Program-made: the position numbers and the translations under genes | The notes under the pieces: model-generated | Seen by the model: the letters and a program-made list of their open reading frames with translations, nothing else | Told to the model about the DNA's origin: nothing | Database searches by the model: none | Shown: positions 45,444 to 53,664 of the stretch, in pieces | Layout of the letters: every line of letters begins with the position of its first letter | How positions within the stretch are numbered: the first letter of the stretch is position 1 | Source of the DNA: Paenibacillus_AR mesotrionivorans | GTDB lineage: Bacteria > Bacillota > Bacilli > Paenibacillales > NBRC-103111 | Direction of reading: 5' to 3' | Assembly: GCF_046098205.1 (NCBI RefSeq) | Contig: NZ_JBJURJ010000005.1 | Location: 62,001 to 126,000 of the forward strand | DNA: 64,000 nucleotides

Positions 45444-46556
45444 TTAGCTATCTGCCCCTTCCGCCTCCAGCCGGTCCATTTCCGCTTCCAGGAACGCACG
45501 AGGGATCTGCTCCCCAATAAACACCACCACATCGGGGACGTTGATCTGGGGTGTGATCTTCATAAAGTCCGCCTGCCTGTAGGCATACTGGAATAGGTAG
45601 CGGCTTGAGGTATCCTTGAAGGTAAGCACACCCTTGGCCCGGTATACCTCCTCCGGCAGACGCCCTACCAGAGCTTCGAAGGCCTCGCTGTCCACCGGAC
45701 CCGAAAGATACCGGGTGTATACCATGACATGCTCATGGCTGTGGTGATACCCACCAGAATGTTCATGCTCATGGTGATCATGGTCGTGGTGGTGATTATG
45801 GTCGTGATCGTGGCCACAACCACATCCATGCTCCTTTTGCTCACCGCCATGCTCATGCCCGCAGCTATGTTCTTCCCCATGCCCATGCTCCGCCCCGTGT
45901 CCATGCCCTTCTCCGCAGGCGCATCCGGCGTTCTTCTGCTTCGGCGAACCGTCCAGCCGGTCCAGCAGACTCAGGTCAATGTCCGATTTCACTGCGCGAA
46001 CCAACAACCCATGGGGATTCCACCCCCGCAGCGTCTCCTCCAGGGAAACCAGCACCGGCTCGTCCACCAAATCGGTTTTGTTCAGAACGATCAAAGAGGC
46101 ACAGCGGCTCTGCTCCTCCAGCAAACGGTAGGTTTTGCCTGATGCCTTGGCCGTTTCATCCACCAGCATAGCCGCATCCGCAACGGTAATCACACCCTTC
46201 AGCTCCATGCGGGTATACAGGGACGCCTCCGTTACGCCGTCCAGGATTTCCATAGGATTGGCCACACCGGTAGCTTCAATAAATATGGCATCGGGGGCTT
46301 CATCCCGGATCAGCTGCTGCACCGCAATCCCCAGATCCCCTTGGACCGTACAGCAGATGCACCCGTCCAGAAGCTCCGCCATAGGAACCTCCAGGCCAAC
46401 GGCCACACCGTCCAGATTCACCTCGCCCAGCTCATTCATCACAACAGCGGGCTTCTGCCCCTTTTCTTGCAGGGACCGGATGATCCGGCTTAATAAGGTC
46501 GTTTTGCCGCTCCCCAAAAACCCTGCCAATATATAGACCGGCACAGGATGCTCCAT
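45444..46556 (-). CDS. CobW-family (COG0523) zinc GTPase metallochaperone with His-rich insert
   Basis: A G3E GTPase of about 370 residues that likely delivers zinc to client enzymes under zinc starvation. The Walker A motif is GFLGSGKTTLL, the metal-binding Cys motif GCICCTV, Walker B-like IFIEATGVANP, and the base-specificity motif NKTD. Between about residues 210 and 275 lies a very His/Cys-rich insert (for example HDHDHNHHHDHDHHEHEH), expected to hold several metal ions. A C-terminal CobW_C domain follows. ATG 46556 has AGGAGG nine bases upstream; ATG 46562 is only three away. A sigma-A promoter and a Zur-like operator lie upstream, matching ZagA/YciC-type genes. In the family, cobalamin or nitrile hydratase maturation are alternative roles, but the operator favours zinc. 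Confidence 0.9.
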   Translation of the reverse strand: MEHPVPVYILAGFLGSGKTTLLSRIIRSLQEKGQKPAVVMNELGEVNLDGVAVGLEVPMAELLDGCICCTVQGDLGIAVQQLIRDEAPDAIFIEATGVANPMEILDGVTEASLYTRMELKGVITVADAAMLVDETAKASGKTYRLLEEQSRCASLIVLNKTDLVDEPVLVSLEETLRGWNPHGLLVRAVKSDIDLSLLDRLDGSPKQKNAGCACGEGHGHGAEHGHGEEHSCGHEHGGEQKEHGCGCGHDHDHNHHHDHDHHEHEHSGGYHHSHEHVMVYTRYLSGPVDSEAFEALVGRLPEEVYRAKGVLTFKDTSSRYLFQYAYRQADFMKITPQINVPDVVVFIGEQIPRAFLEAEMDRLEAEGADS

Positions 46557-46597
46557 CCACATGCTCCTCCTTCAAGGCTCGTGTCAAAAGAGCCGCT

Positions 46598-46618
46598 CAA
46601 TGGTAATTGTTACGATTA
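46598..46618. promoter_or_regulatory. Zur-like operator
   Basis: A 21-base imperfect palindrome with half sites TAATCGTAAC and ATTACCATTG (minus strand) around a central A. Each agrees at 8 of 10 positions with the Bacillus Zur box (AAATCGTAAT, ATTACGATTT). It lies just downstream of the -10 hexamer, where a bound repressor would block transcription of the zinc GTPase gene. Confidence 0.7.
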
Positions 46619-46632
46619 CTCACAATGGTAAT

Positions 46633-46661
46633 ACTATAGTCTCTGGATTTCAACCTGTCAA
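46633..46661 (-). promoter_or_regulatory. Sigma-A promoter of the zinc GTPase gene
   Basis: On the minus strand TTGACA (46661-46656) and TATAGT (46638-46633) are separated by 17 bases. The start of transcription would be near 46626, immediately before the Zur-like operator. Confidence 0.75.
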
Positions 46662-46737
46662 TCGAAGGGTTCTGTGGTACACTTGGAACAAGCCGGAAGC
46701 CGCTATACGGCTTCACTACTAAACAAGGAGCCTCAAT

Positions 46738-47256
46738 ATGGAAACCTCCGTCCAGATTCACCGGCGTGAAGCCCCGTCCAGCGTCCGGTGTATGATTTTG
46801 ACCCTATCCGATACCCGTACTCCCGATACCGACAAAAGCGGCCAGACCATCCGGCAGCTGCTGGAGGAGGCAGGGCATGTAGTGACCAAATACCATGTGA
46901 TCAAAGACGACAGAGCCGGCATACAGGAGCTGCTGCTCCAGGCGGCCGCAAATCCTGAGGTAGAAGCGGTTCTGATGAACGGCGGAACGGGCATTGCCCC
47001 CCGGGATAACGCCTACGAGGCGGTGAAGGAGCTCCTGGACAAAGAAATGCACGGCTTCGGCGAAATTTTCCGCTACCTGAGCTTTACGGAGGATATTGGC
47101 ACAGCCGCCATCTTGAGCCGCGCCATTGCCGGTGTAAAGGGGCAGACCGCCATTTTCTCCATGCCCGGATCAACGGGAGCCGTTAAGCTGGCCATGACCC
47201 GGATCATCCTGCCCGAGCTGGGACATGTGATGCGGGAAATCTACAAGCAAAAATAA
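46738..47256 (+). CDS. moaB: MoaB/MogA-type molybdopterin biosynthesis protein
   Basis: A 172-residue cytoplasmic protein that adenylylates molybdopterin, or a close homologue, in molybdenum cofactor assembly. Recognisable stretches are TLSDTRTPDTDKSGQTIRQL near the N terminus, the nucleotide-binding loop VLMNGGTGIAPRDNAYEAV, and FSMPGSTGAVKLAMTRIILP near the C terminus. An AAGGAG ribosome site precedes the ATG. It is divergent from the zinc GTPase gene, and no other molybdenum cofactor gene adjoins it. Confidence 0.92.
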   Translation: METSVQIHRREAPSSVRCMILTLSDTRTPDTDKSGQTIRQLLEEAGHVVTKYHVIKDDRAGIQELLLQAAANPEVEAVLMNGGTGIAPRDNAYEAVKELLDKEMHGFGEIFRYLSFTEDIGTAAILSRAIAGVKGQTAIFSMPGSTGAVKLAMTRIILPELGHVMREIYKQK

Positions 47257-47288
47257 CCGCAGCAGCCTCGCCGCTACAGCCTATAGCA

Positions 47289-47341
47289 CAAAAAGCCCCT
47301 GAAGACACGGACCTCCGTCCGCAGTTCTCCAGGGGTTCTTT
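47289..47341. terminator. Bidirectional terminator between moaB and the hemerythrin gene
   Basis: AAAAGCCCCTG (47290-47300) pairs with CAGGGGTTCTTT (47329-47340), with an inner ACGGA/TCCGT stem. A and T runs on either side let it serve both convergent genes. Confidence 0.85.
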
Positions 47342-47358
47342 CATTGCACTACAATAAA

Positions 47359-47766
47359 CTACACAATATTGTTAATGCGAAGGAACTGGCCGATCTTCAT
47401 GTCGCTTTTGCTGATGTGGGACAAAAGCCAGTCCGTCAGGGTGCGGTTCAGCTTCAGAGTGGTAACCACGGTGGCGCCCTGGTTCTGGATGCTGGCTTCC
47501 AGCTCCAACACGGAGGCTACGAAGTCATCGTGATCTTTTTTGTGCTCGGCGTACTCTGGGTAATTGTACTTCAGCATGATTTCTTCCTCCGAACGGAAAT
47601 GCTCCACGGTATAGTCCCTGAGAAAAGCAAGGGTTTCCATAATTTTATCCTTGCCCTTCTGCTGGATGCACGCGTCCAAAAATTCATTCAGCTTCACCAC
47701 CAGCTCCTGATGCTGCTGGTCCACTTCATCAACCCCGATATTGTACGTCTCTCTCCATGAGATCAT
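47359..47766 (-). CDS. Bacteriohemerythrin
   Basis: A single-domain hemerythrin of about 135 residues that binds a non-haem di-iron centre and reversibly binds oxygen. The ligand set is visible in order: His in DQQHQE, His in YTVEHFRSEEEIM with its Glu, and His/His/Asp in EYAEHKKDHDDF. Small bacterial hemerythrins may store or deliver oxygen, or scavenge iron or nitric oxide. A GTG start at 47775 is possible, but ATG 47766 has the GGGAGAAG sequence at better spacing. It is monocistronic. Confidence 0.9.
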   Translation of the reverse strand: MISWRETYNIGVDEVDQQHQELVVKLNEFLDACIQQKGKDKIMETLAFLRDYTVEHFRSEEEIMLKYNYPEYAEHKKDHDDFVASVLELEASIQNQGATVVTTLKLNRTLTDWLLSHISKSDMKIGQFLRINNIV

Positions 47767-47943
47767 TGCCTTCACTTCTCCCTTATGCGTTCCGGAATAT
47801 GACCATTACCTCTTTCATTAAAACGATTTCCTCCCTCCGCATACCGTAAAATCCATCACAATTTCTTTAAAATTTCGATAAAATATGGATAAAATGTTCA
47901 AATGATGTCGGTATTGGTCGCGAGGGCCACGGCGCCACAGAAC

Positions 47944-47976
47944 AAAAAAAAGCGCCGAAGCTTCGCTTCAGCGCTA
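47944..47976 (-). terminator. Terminator of the glycosyltransferase operon
   Basis: On the minus strand AGCGCTGAAGC and GCTTCGGCGCT pair and eight Ts follow. It lies just after the GtrA stop. Confidence 0.9.
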
Positions 47977-47982
47977 AACCGG

Positions 47983-48477
47983 CTACTTGCCGCGGAACAC
48001 CCACAGCTTGCTGCCGATATAATTTACCACCACCGTGACGGCGGTCACTCCTATTTTGGCTATCAGCGGGTGGAGGCCCAGGCCGGTCTTGAGAACATAC
48101 AGCAGCGCGATGGATAACAGAAGCGTACCAATATTCACCAGGACAAACCGGGCGAATTCCCCCTTGTCCACCCGGCCCGCCTTCCGGTTCTCCGCGCCGG
48201 CTGCACCCTTGCCTCCAAAGGTCCACAGCTTGTTCACCACATAGCTGTTCATCGTCCCGGCTGAATAGGAGAACACCTGAGCCACCAGGTATTGCACCCC
48301 GAACCAGGTCAGGAGCGCATACACCAGAAAGTCCACCGCCGTATTCATAACCCCTACCAGTCCGAACTTGATAAATTGGATCAGCCCCAACATCCGGCCG
48401 CCGTTATCTGCTGACAGGGACGGCCCCTTCGCCTGTTCCATAACGGAGTGTCCGGCTTCCCCCTGCTCTTCAACCAT
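47983..48477 (-). CDS. GtrA-family membrane protein
   Basis: A 164-residue protein with about four transmembrane helices (FGLVGVMNTAVDFLVYALLT, YSAGTMNSYVVNKLWTFGG). GtrA-like proteins are thought to flip or position polyprenyl-phosphate-linked sugars for transfer outside the membrane. It is the third gene after a PMT-like transferase and a polyprenyl-phosphate glycosyltransferase, matching the GtrA-GtrB-GtrC logic of surface glycosylation. The charged N terminus (about 1-28) precedes the first helix. Confidence 0.88.
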   Translation of the reverse strand: MVEEQGEAGHSVMEQAKGPSLSADNGGRMLGLIQFIKFGLVGVMNTAVDFLVYALLTWFGVQYLVAQVFSYSAGTMNSYVVNKLWTFGGKGAAGAENRKAGRVDKGEFARFVLVNIGTLLLSIALLYVLKTGLGLHPLIAKIGVTAVTVVVNYIGSKLWVFRGK

Positions 48478-48537
48478 ATTTCATCCACCGCTTTCTCTCA
48501 CCCATGTTCATCCAGCCTAACCCAAGCTTTACCGTAG

Positions 48538-49509
48538 TCAGCGGACCCGTTCCGGCTCAGGGGCCTGTTCACGGGTGCTGGAAGCTCCACCCTTCACCTC
48601 TTGTATGATGTACAGAGGCCGGTCCTTGGACTCATCGTAAATCCGGCCGATATATTCACCGATGATGCCCAGCAGGATCAGCACAATACCGTTAAAAAAC
48701 AGGTTAATAGCCACAGTGGATGCCCATCCGGCCGTGGTGGACTCGGTAAACAGCGCCTGGTACAGCACCACCAGCAGATAGATGAAGCTTAAGCCCGAAA
48801 GAAAAAATCCCAGATAAGTAGCCAGCTTTAACGGCTTGTACGAAAAGGAGGTAATGCCGTCCATGGCGAAGCGGATCATCTTCTTCAAGGGGTACTTGGT
48901 TTCCCCCGCCCAACGCTCCTCCCGCACATACTCCACGGAGGTCTGGCGGAAGCCTACCCAGCTGACCAGGCCGCGGACAAAGCGGTTCTTCTCCTTCAGC
49001 CCCCGCAGCACATCCGCCACCTTGCGGTCGATCAACCGGAAATCTCCGGTGTCCACAGGAATTTCGACATTGGTCATGCTCCGCAGAAGCCGGTAAAAAA
49101 ACTTGGCCGTTGCTTTTTTGAATATCGTCTCGCCCTTGCGCTTGGAGCGTTTGCCATACACAACATCGAAGCCTTCCTTCCACTTGCCGATCATCTCGAG
49201 AATAATGGAAGGCGGGTCCTGTAAATCCGCGTCAATCACCACAATCGCCCTGCCCGCGGCATAATCCATACCGGCAGTAATGGCAATCTGATGGCCGAAG
49301 TTCCGGGAGAAATCCAGAAGACGGACGTTGGAATCACTGTCGCACAGCCGGCTGACAATCTCCACCGTTCTATCCCGGCTGCCGTCATTGACGAACAGCA
49401 GCTCGTAGGACTCCCGGGTTTGATCCATAACTTCCTTCAAGCGTTTGTAGGTTTCCTCAATAACCGCCTCTTCGTTATACATCGGAACGATAATCGAATA
49501 CTGTACCAT
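48538..49509 (-). CDS. Family 2 glycosyltransferase, polyprenyl-phosphate sugar synthase (GtrB/DPM type)
   Basis: A membrane-anchored GT2 enzyme, about 323 residues, that loads a nucleotide sugar onto polyprenyl phosphate. The GT-A domain has SIIVPMYNEEAVIEETY, the metal-binding VVIDADLQDPP, and GDFRLIDRKV. Two C-terminal helices (about 230-255 and 265-290) match GtrB rather than soluble DPM synthases. ATG 49509 follows GGAGGGAAGGAAAC; an earlier start at 49542 has no such site. It sits between the PMT-like transferase and gtrA on the same strand, consistent with one operon. Confidence 0.92.
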   Translation of the reverse strand: MVQYSIIVPMYNEEAVIEETYKRLKEVMDQTRESYELLFVNDGSRDRTVEIVSRLCDSDSNVRLLDFSRNFGHQIAITAGMDYAAGRAIVVIDADLQDPPSIILEMIGKWKEGFDVVYGKRSKRKGETIFKKATAKFFYRLLRSMTNVEIPVDTGDFRLIDRKVADVLRGLKEKNRFVRGLVSWVGFRQTSVEYVREERWAGETKYPLKKMIRFAMDGITSFSYKPLKLATYLGFFLSGLSFIYLLVVLYQALFTESTTAGWASTVAINLFFNGIVLILLGIIGEYIGRIYDESKDRPLYIIQEVKGGASSTREQAPEPERVR

Positions 49510-49597
49510 GTTTCCTTCCCTCCTGCCGTCCCGACCGGCCAAGCCTGCATCGGGGCAGCTTTCTCGATATAAGCGGTTTTGTCATGTCCACCGCAGT

Positions 49598-52500
49598 CTA
49601 ATTGCTGTAGAAATACCAGGTGCCGAACCAGCGCAGCACATTGGCCACATAGGACTTGTCCACCACCATGCCGGACAGAACCGGATAGAACAGGATAAAC
49701 AGCAGCAGCGCGGTCCCCATATACAACCAGTTTACCCAACGCCGCATCCCGAACTCCTCATTCAGAATCTTGAAGACATAAACCAGGCACAGCACGATAA
49801 ACGGCACCATGGCAAAATAGTGATAGATAAAGGTCAGCCGGGTGACCAGCATCCATGGAAGATACTGGGAGCAGAAGGCGGTCAGGATGACGATCATCCC
49901 TTTTTCCCTTCTGCGGATGGCCAGAACGGTAACAATGATGACCGCCACAAGGCCCAGCCACCACACCAGCGGATTGCCCATGGATACTATGCTCGATACC
50001 TGTCCGGCAGGCAGCAGCGATTGCCCGGAGTAGAACCAGATGGGCTTCACGATAAACGGCCATTCCCACCAGGGGGAGGCAAAGCCGTGAGTCGCCACCA
50101 GTTTGCTGTGGTAGTCCCACATGTCTTTTTGATACTGGATCAGATGGTCCAGGGAGAAACCCTCCCCGGGAACTGTCATATACGGGATAAAAGAGGCGCT
50201 GTAAATGATCCCCGGAATGATAACGAAGAACGGAATACACCATAAAACCGTTTTGATAAGGGAGGGCCAGAACAGCCTGCGGACCCGCTCAAGGGCAATC
50301 CGCTGCAGGGCCGGGTCGTTATCCCCCCTGCCGGTTTGATCGGCGTCCGTGATCCACAGCAGGGCATTCTTCCGCCTGCCGCCACCGGAGCGGCCTTCAG
50401 GCTGGCCCTCCGCCTGCAGCGCATCTCCTGCTGCCTGGTATTCCCGGAATCTCCCGTAGAGAGAAGCGAAGAATAGCACGGCCAAACCAGCGCCTCCGTA
50501 AAGCACAATCCACTTGCTGGCAGCACCGATGCCGAAGAACAGACCCGACAGGAACAGCGGCAAGAGCGTCTTCCGCAGCGGAACCCGGTAGAAGCTCATG
50601 GTCATATACTTGTACATAAAGTAGAACATCAGCATGATGAAGAACACGCCGTACGTATCAATCGTTGCAATCCGCGTCTGGGCAAAATGCATAAAGTCAA
50701 AGGTGAACAGGAATGCCGCCATAAACGCCAGATGAGTCGAGCGGAACAGCCGCTTTCCGAACACATACATAATCGGAACCATGGCGATTCCGAACAGATT
50801 GCCCATGATCCGCCAGCCGAAAGGATTCATCCCGAACAGCTTGATGCCGATGGCAATAATCAGCTTGCCCAGCGGAGGATGGGTATTTTCGTACGGCTTG
50901 ATGTTGTGGATATGCTCATACGCGGTGCGCGGATGATAGATTTCGTCGAAATAACTGCCGTCCATATATGTCGGATGGTAAGGGGAGTCCTCCGGTTCGT
51001 CGAACAATAACGAAATAGAGCCGCGCACAGGAGGCGTCATGCCATCGGTATGTATAGAAGCCACAGCCAGCGGCCGTTCCCCGTCCTTTTCAAAGAAAGC
51101 CAGCTCGCTTAAAGAAATGCCGCCCGTTTCCACAGTAAACTTCGCATAACGGGCTTCCACATCCGTTTTCAGCACACTCCACGTGAAGAACTTGGTGTAG
51201 GTGACATCCACGGTCTGCGGATTAGCCCAGGCTTCGGGCGTTTCCTTGGCAAATTCGATTTTTAGCTTGCCCTCACCAATTTCGGCGTAGCTGTTGACCC
51301 GCTCAATATGCTTCACGGAGCCAAAATCCACATAGAAGCTTTCGCCGCTGACCGCCGGCTCCCACACGGTTTCCGGGGCCTTCAGCGATCCCAGGTTATA
51401 GAAGGACACCGCAGCATATACCGCCGTCAATCCCAGCATCAGCTGCCAGTCCCGCCGCGTCATACCAAGGCGCAGGTTTTCCGGCAAGCCTTTGGACGGC
51501 TTTGTTCCCTCTATGCTGTTCGCCAAGGCAGTATCCCGAAGTGCGTGCTCCAGCTTTGGATCATAAACGGGACGCACCTGCCCCTTCACAAACACATCAT
51601 AGCCGATTTTCAGCAAATAACCAAATAAAGTCAGGCTTGCAAAGGATACCAGCAGCATAACCCCGTCCGTTTTGGCCGGTGTTGCCCCGTCCCAGCTCAG
51701 GTTCAGCACATACGCTACGTTCAGGTAATGACAGACGGATAATCCTACAAAGGACAGCAAGAGACGCCTGTCCTTCACATAAATGAAGGCGGCCAGGAGC
51801 AGGGCTACTGCCGGGAACCAGTAGCGTTCATGCATTTTGGAGCCGAAGAGGAACATGGTGGAAATCAGCACCAGCCCGATAAAATACGGCAGTCCCTCGG
51901 TGTGGTGCTTCCCCTTCAGGAAATAATACAACGCCAGCCCCACGGCAACAAAAATAAACAGCGTGCCCCAGGTACCATACGAGAACAAAATGAACGTATC
52001 CCCAAGCGGCTTCCAGTTCCCAAGTGTAAGGGCGTACAGATTAAAGGCGTTTAATGAGGCAAAAGGGTACGACATCAGTGTTTCCTTGTATAAATGGAAG
52101 ATCCACGCGGGCTTCATGGACAAGGAAAACGGAAGAATCCCTGCCAGGAAAACAGCCAGGCCGCTGGCAGCCGATTGGAGCAGTACCTTCCAGCTTTTGG
52201 TCTGCCAAAAGAAAAACAGCAGCACCGGCGTAAAAATTAATGCCTGGGGTTTGATCAGAACCGCAAGGGCGAACAGGATACCCGCTCTAATCGCCTTTTT
52301 GTCCCGGACCGCATTCAGGGTCAGGAGCAGGAACAAGGTGAAGAAGGAATCCACCTGGCCCCAGTTGGCCGAGTTGACCAGAACCGCCGGGTTGAACACA
52401 TATAGCAGCGCAATCCCGAAGGCGGCGCCTTGACCCAGCTTTTTAACGGCCATCCGGTAGAACAAACCTGCCGTAGCCAGGTCCGCCAGCATAGCCGGCA

Positions 52501-53494
52501 GCTTCATCAGAATAAGCAGCGGCAGGGAATCCATGGCCAGGTTATAGAAGCTCTGGATTTTGCCGAGCACATACAGCACATAGATGTATCCGGGAGGGTA
52601 GTCCACGAACATATCCGTATCGTAAAAATGAGTCAGCCCGCCGCTTGCGGCATGGGAGGCCCAGGCCTTGAAGGTATTCATGTCGCTGACATAACCCTGG
52701 CTTTTGGCCAGGACCAGCCGCCACACCAGCCCGGCGGACAGAAGCCCGAACAGCCACAGTTGGGCTTGTGTGGGTGAAAAACGCTCCAAACGGTCCTTGC
52801 GGAACAGATTTATGTATGCAATGCCGTACAGCATAAAGAAAGCCAGAGCATACCCCATCAGCTTGAAGGGGGTGCCTGTGGTGGCGGCGGCCGGTTTGCC
52901 GTCCGATCCCGTGGAGGTTTTGGCTTCGCTGAAGGAACCGACAGTGACGCCTGCAGGAGCGGTGTCTACCTCCTCCAGCTTGATGTCGTCAAACCAGGCT
53001 TTCCCTTTATTCAAGCTGCCGTATCCTCCCAGGCGCGCGGCAACCTTCATTTCCTTTTGTTTGTCCCCGGTTCTGCCATACAGCTCTACGAACAAAAATT
53101 CGCCGCCGGTATCCAGCAGATCGGCGGACATATCCATGGAGCCCAGCACCGACAGGTTGGCTCCCTTAAAACCGCTTGTGGCCCCCTCCGCCCTGATCCA
53201 GCCGGAGAGCTTGTACAAGGTTTTGGGCTTAACCTCTACCTTTTGTACCCATTTCGCATCGTTTTCTCTCGTACTCTCGATATAAGCGGCCTTGCTGCCA
53301 CTATGAACGGGTGAATCCGTTACTGTAAACCTGCTGTAGGAATCCCCGCTGTTCCAGACATCCGTTTCCCAAGATGAAGCGCCTTCTTCAAAACCGGAAT
53401 TATGTAAAAGACCCTCTGCGGCAAACCCAACACCTGCCCACAAAAACAAACCCAGCAAGGAGCAGATTCCCAGCTTTCCCAACCACGACTTCAT
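49598..53494 (-). CDS. Large two-module GT-C/PMT-like glycosyltransferase with carbohydrate-binding-like domains
   Basis: A polytopic membrane protein of about 1298 residues that should transfer a polyprenyl-phosphate sugar to a protein or surface glycan. Order: signal peptide; extracytoplasmic CBM4/9-like domain (about 30-185); a first GT-C module (about 210-680) with SDMNTFKAWASHAASGGLTH and FVDYPPGYIYVLYVLGK; a discoidin-like insert (about 720-840); then a PMT/GT39-like module (about 860-1298) with the catalytic-type Asp-Glu in GSYFDEIYHPRTAYEHI and THPPLGKLIIAIGIKLFG. ATG 53494 follows GGAGG at eight bases. Its donor is probably made by the GT2 enzyme encoded next and presented by GtrA. 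Two catalytic GT-C modules in one chain are unusual. Confidence 0.85.
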   Translation of the reverse strand: MKSWLGKLGICSLLGLFLWAGVGFAAEGLLHNSGFEEGASSWETDVWNSGDSYSRFTVTDSPVHSGSKAAYIESTRENDAKWVQKVEVKPKTLYKLSGWIRAEGATSGFKGANLSVLGSMDMSADLLDTGGEFLFVELYGRTGDKQKEMKVAARLGGYGSLNKGKAWFDDIKLEEVDTAPAGVTVGSFSEAKTSTGSDGKPAAATTGTPFKLMGYALAFFMLYGIAYINLFRKDRLERFSPTQAQLWLFGLLSAGLVWRLVLAKSQGYVSDMNTFKAWASHAASGGLTHFYDTDMFVDYPPGYIYVLYVLGKIQSFYNLAMDSLPLLILMKLPAMLADLATAGLFYRMAVKKLGQGAAFGIALLYVFNPAVLVNSANWGQVDSFFTLFLLLTLNAVRDKKAIRAGILFALAVLIKPQALIFTPVLLFFFWQTKSWKVLLQSAASGLAVFLAGILPFSLSMKPAWIFHLYKETLMSYPFASLNAFNLYALTLGNWKPLGDTFILFSYGTWGTLFIFVAVGLALYYFLKGKHHTEGLPYFIGLVLISTMFLFGSKMHERYWFPAVALLLAAFIYVKDRRLLLSFVGLSVCHYLNVAYVLNLSWDGATPAKTDGVMLLVSFASLTLFGYLLKIGYDVFVKGQVRPVYDPKLEHALRDTALANSIEGTKPSKGLPENLRLGMTRRDWQLMLGLTAVYAAVSFYNLGSLKAPETVWEPAVSGESFYVDFGSVKHIERVNSYAEIGEGKLKIEFAKETPEAWANPQTVDVTYTKFFTWSVLKTDVEARYAKFTVETGGISLSELAFFEKDGERPLAVASIHTDGMTPPVRGSISLLFDEPEDSPYHPTYMDGSYFDEIYHPRTAYEHIHNIKPYENTHPPLGKLIIAIGIKLFGMNPFGWRIMGNLFGIAMVPIMYVFGKRLFRSTHLAFMAAFLFTFDFMHFAQTRIATIDTYGVFFIMLMFYFMYKYMTMSFYRVPLRKTLLPLFLSGLFFGIGAASKWIVLYGGAGLAVLFFASLYGRFREYQAAGDALQAEGQPEGRSGGGRRKNALLWITDADQTGRGDNDPALQRIALERVRRLFWPSLIKTVLWCIPFFVIIPGIIYSASFIPYMTVPGEGFSLDHLIQYQKDMWDYHSKLVATHGFASPWWEWPFIVKPIWFYSGQSLLPAGQVSSIVSMGNPLVWWLGLVAVIIVTVLAIRRREKGMIVILTAFCSQYLPWMLVTRLTFIYHYFAMVPFIVLCLVYVFKILNEEFGMRRWVNWLYMGTALLLFILFYPVLSGMVVDKSYVANVLRWFGTWYFYSN

Positions 53495-53626
53495 CTTCGC
53501 GACCTCCACCCGTCTCTCGCATTCTTCTACCATTATGCCAAATGGATACCCGAATGAACAAGTACATCACGCCAAAAACACCAAAAACCGCCAAAATCCC
53601 AAGGATAAACGCCTATCACAAAGCAA

Positions 53627-53650
53627 ACCCGGCGCTTCAGCACCGGGTCT
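53627..53650 (-). terminator. Terminator of the DUF2334 protein gene
   Basis: On the minus strand ACCCGGTGCT and AGCGCCGGGT form a stem with an imperfect loop, followed by TTGC. The T run is short. It lies 15 bases after the stop. Confidence 0.65.
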
Positions 53651-53664
53651 GTTCTCCAAGTCTC

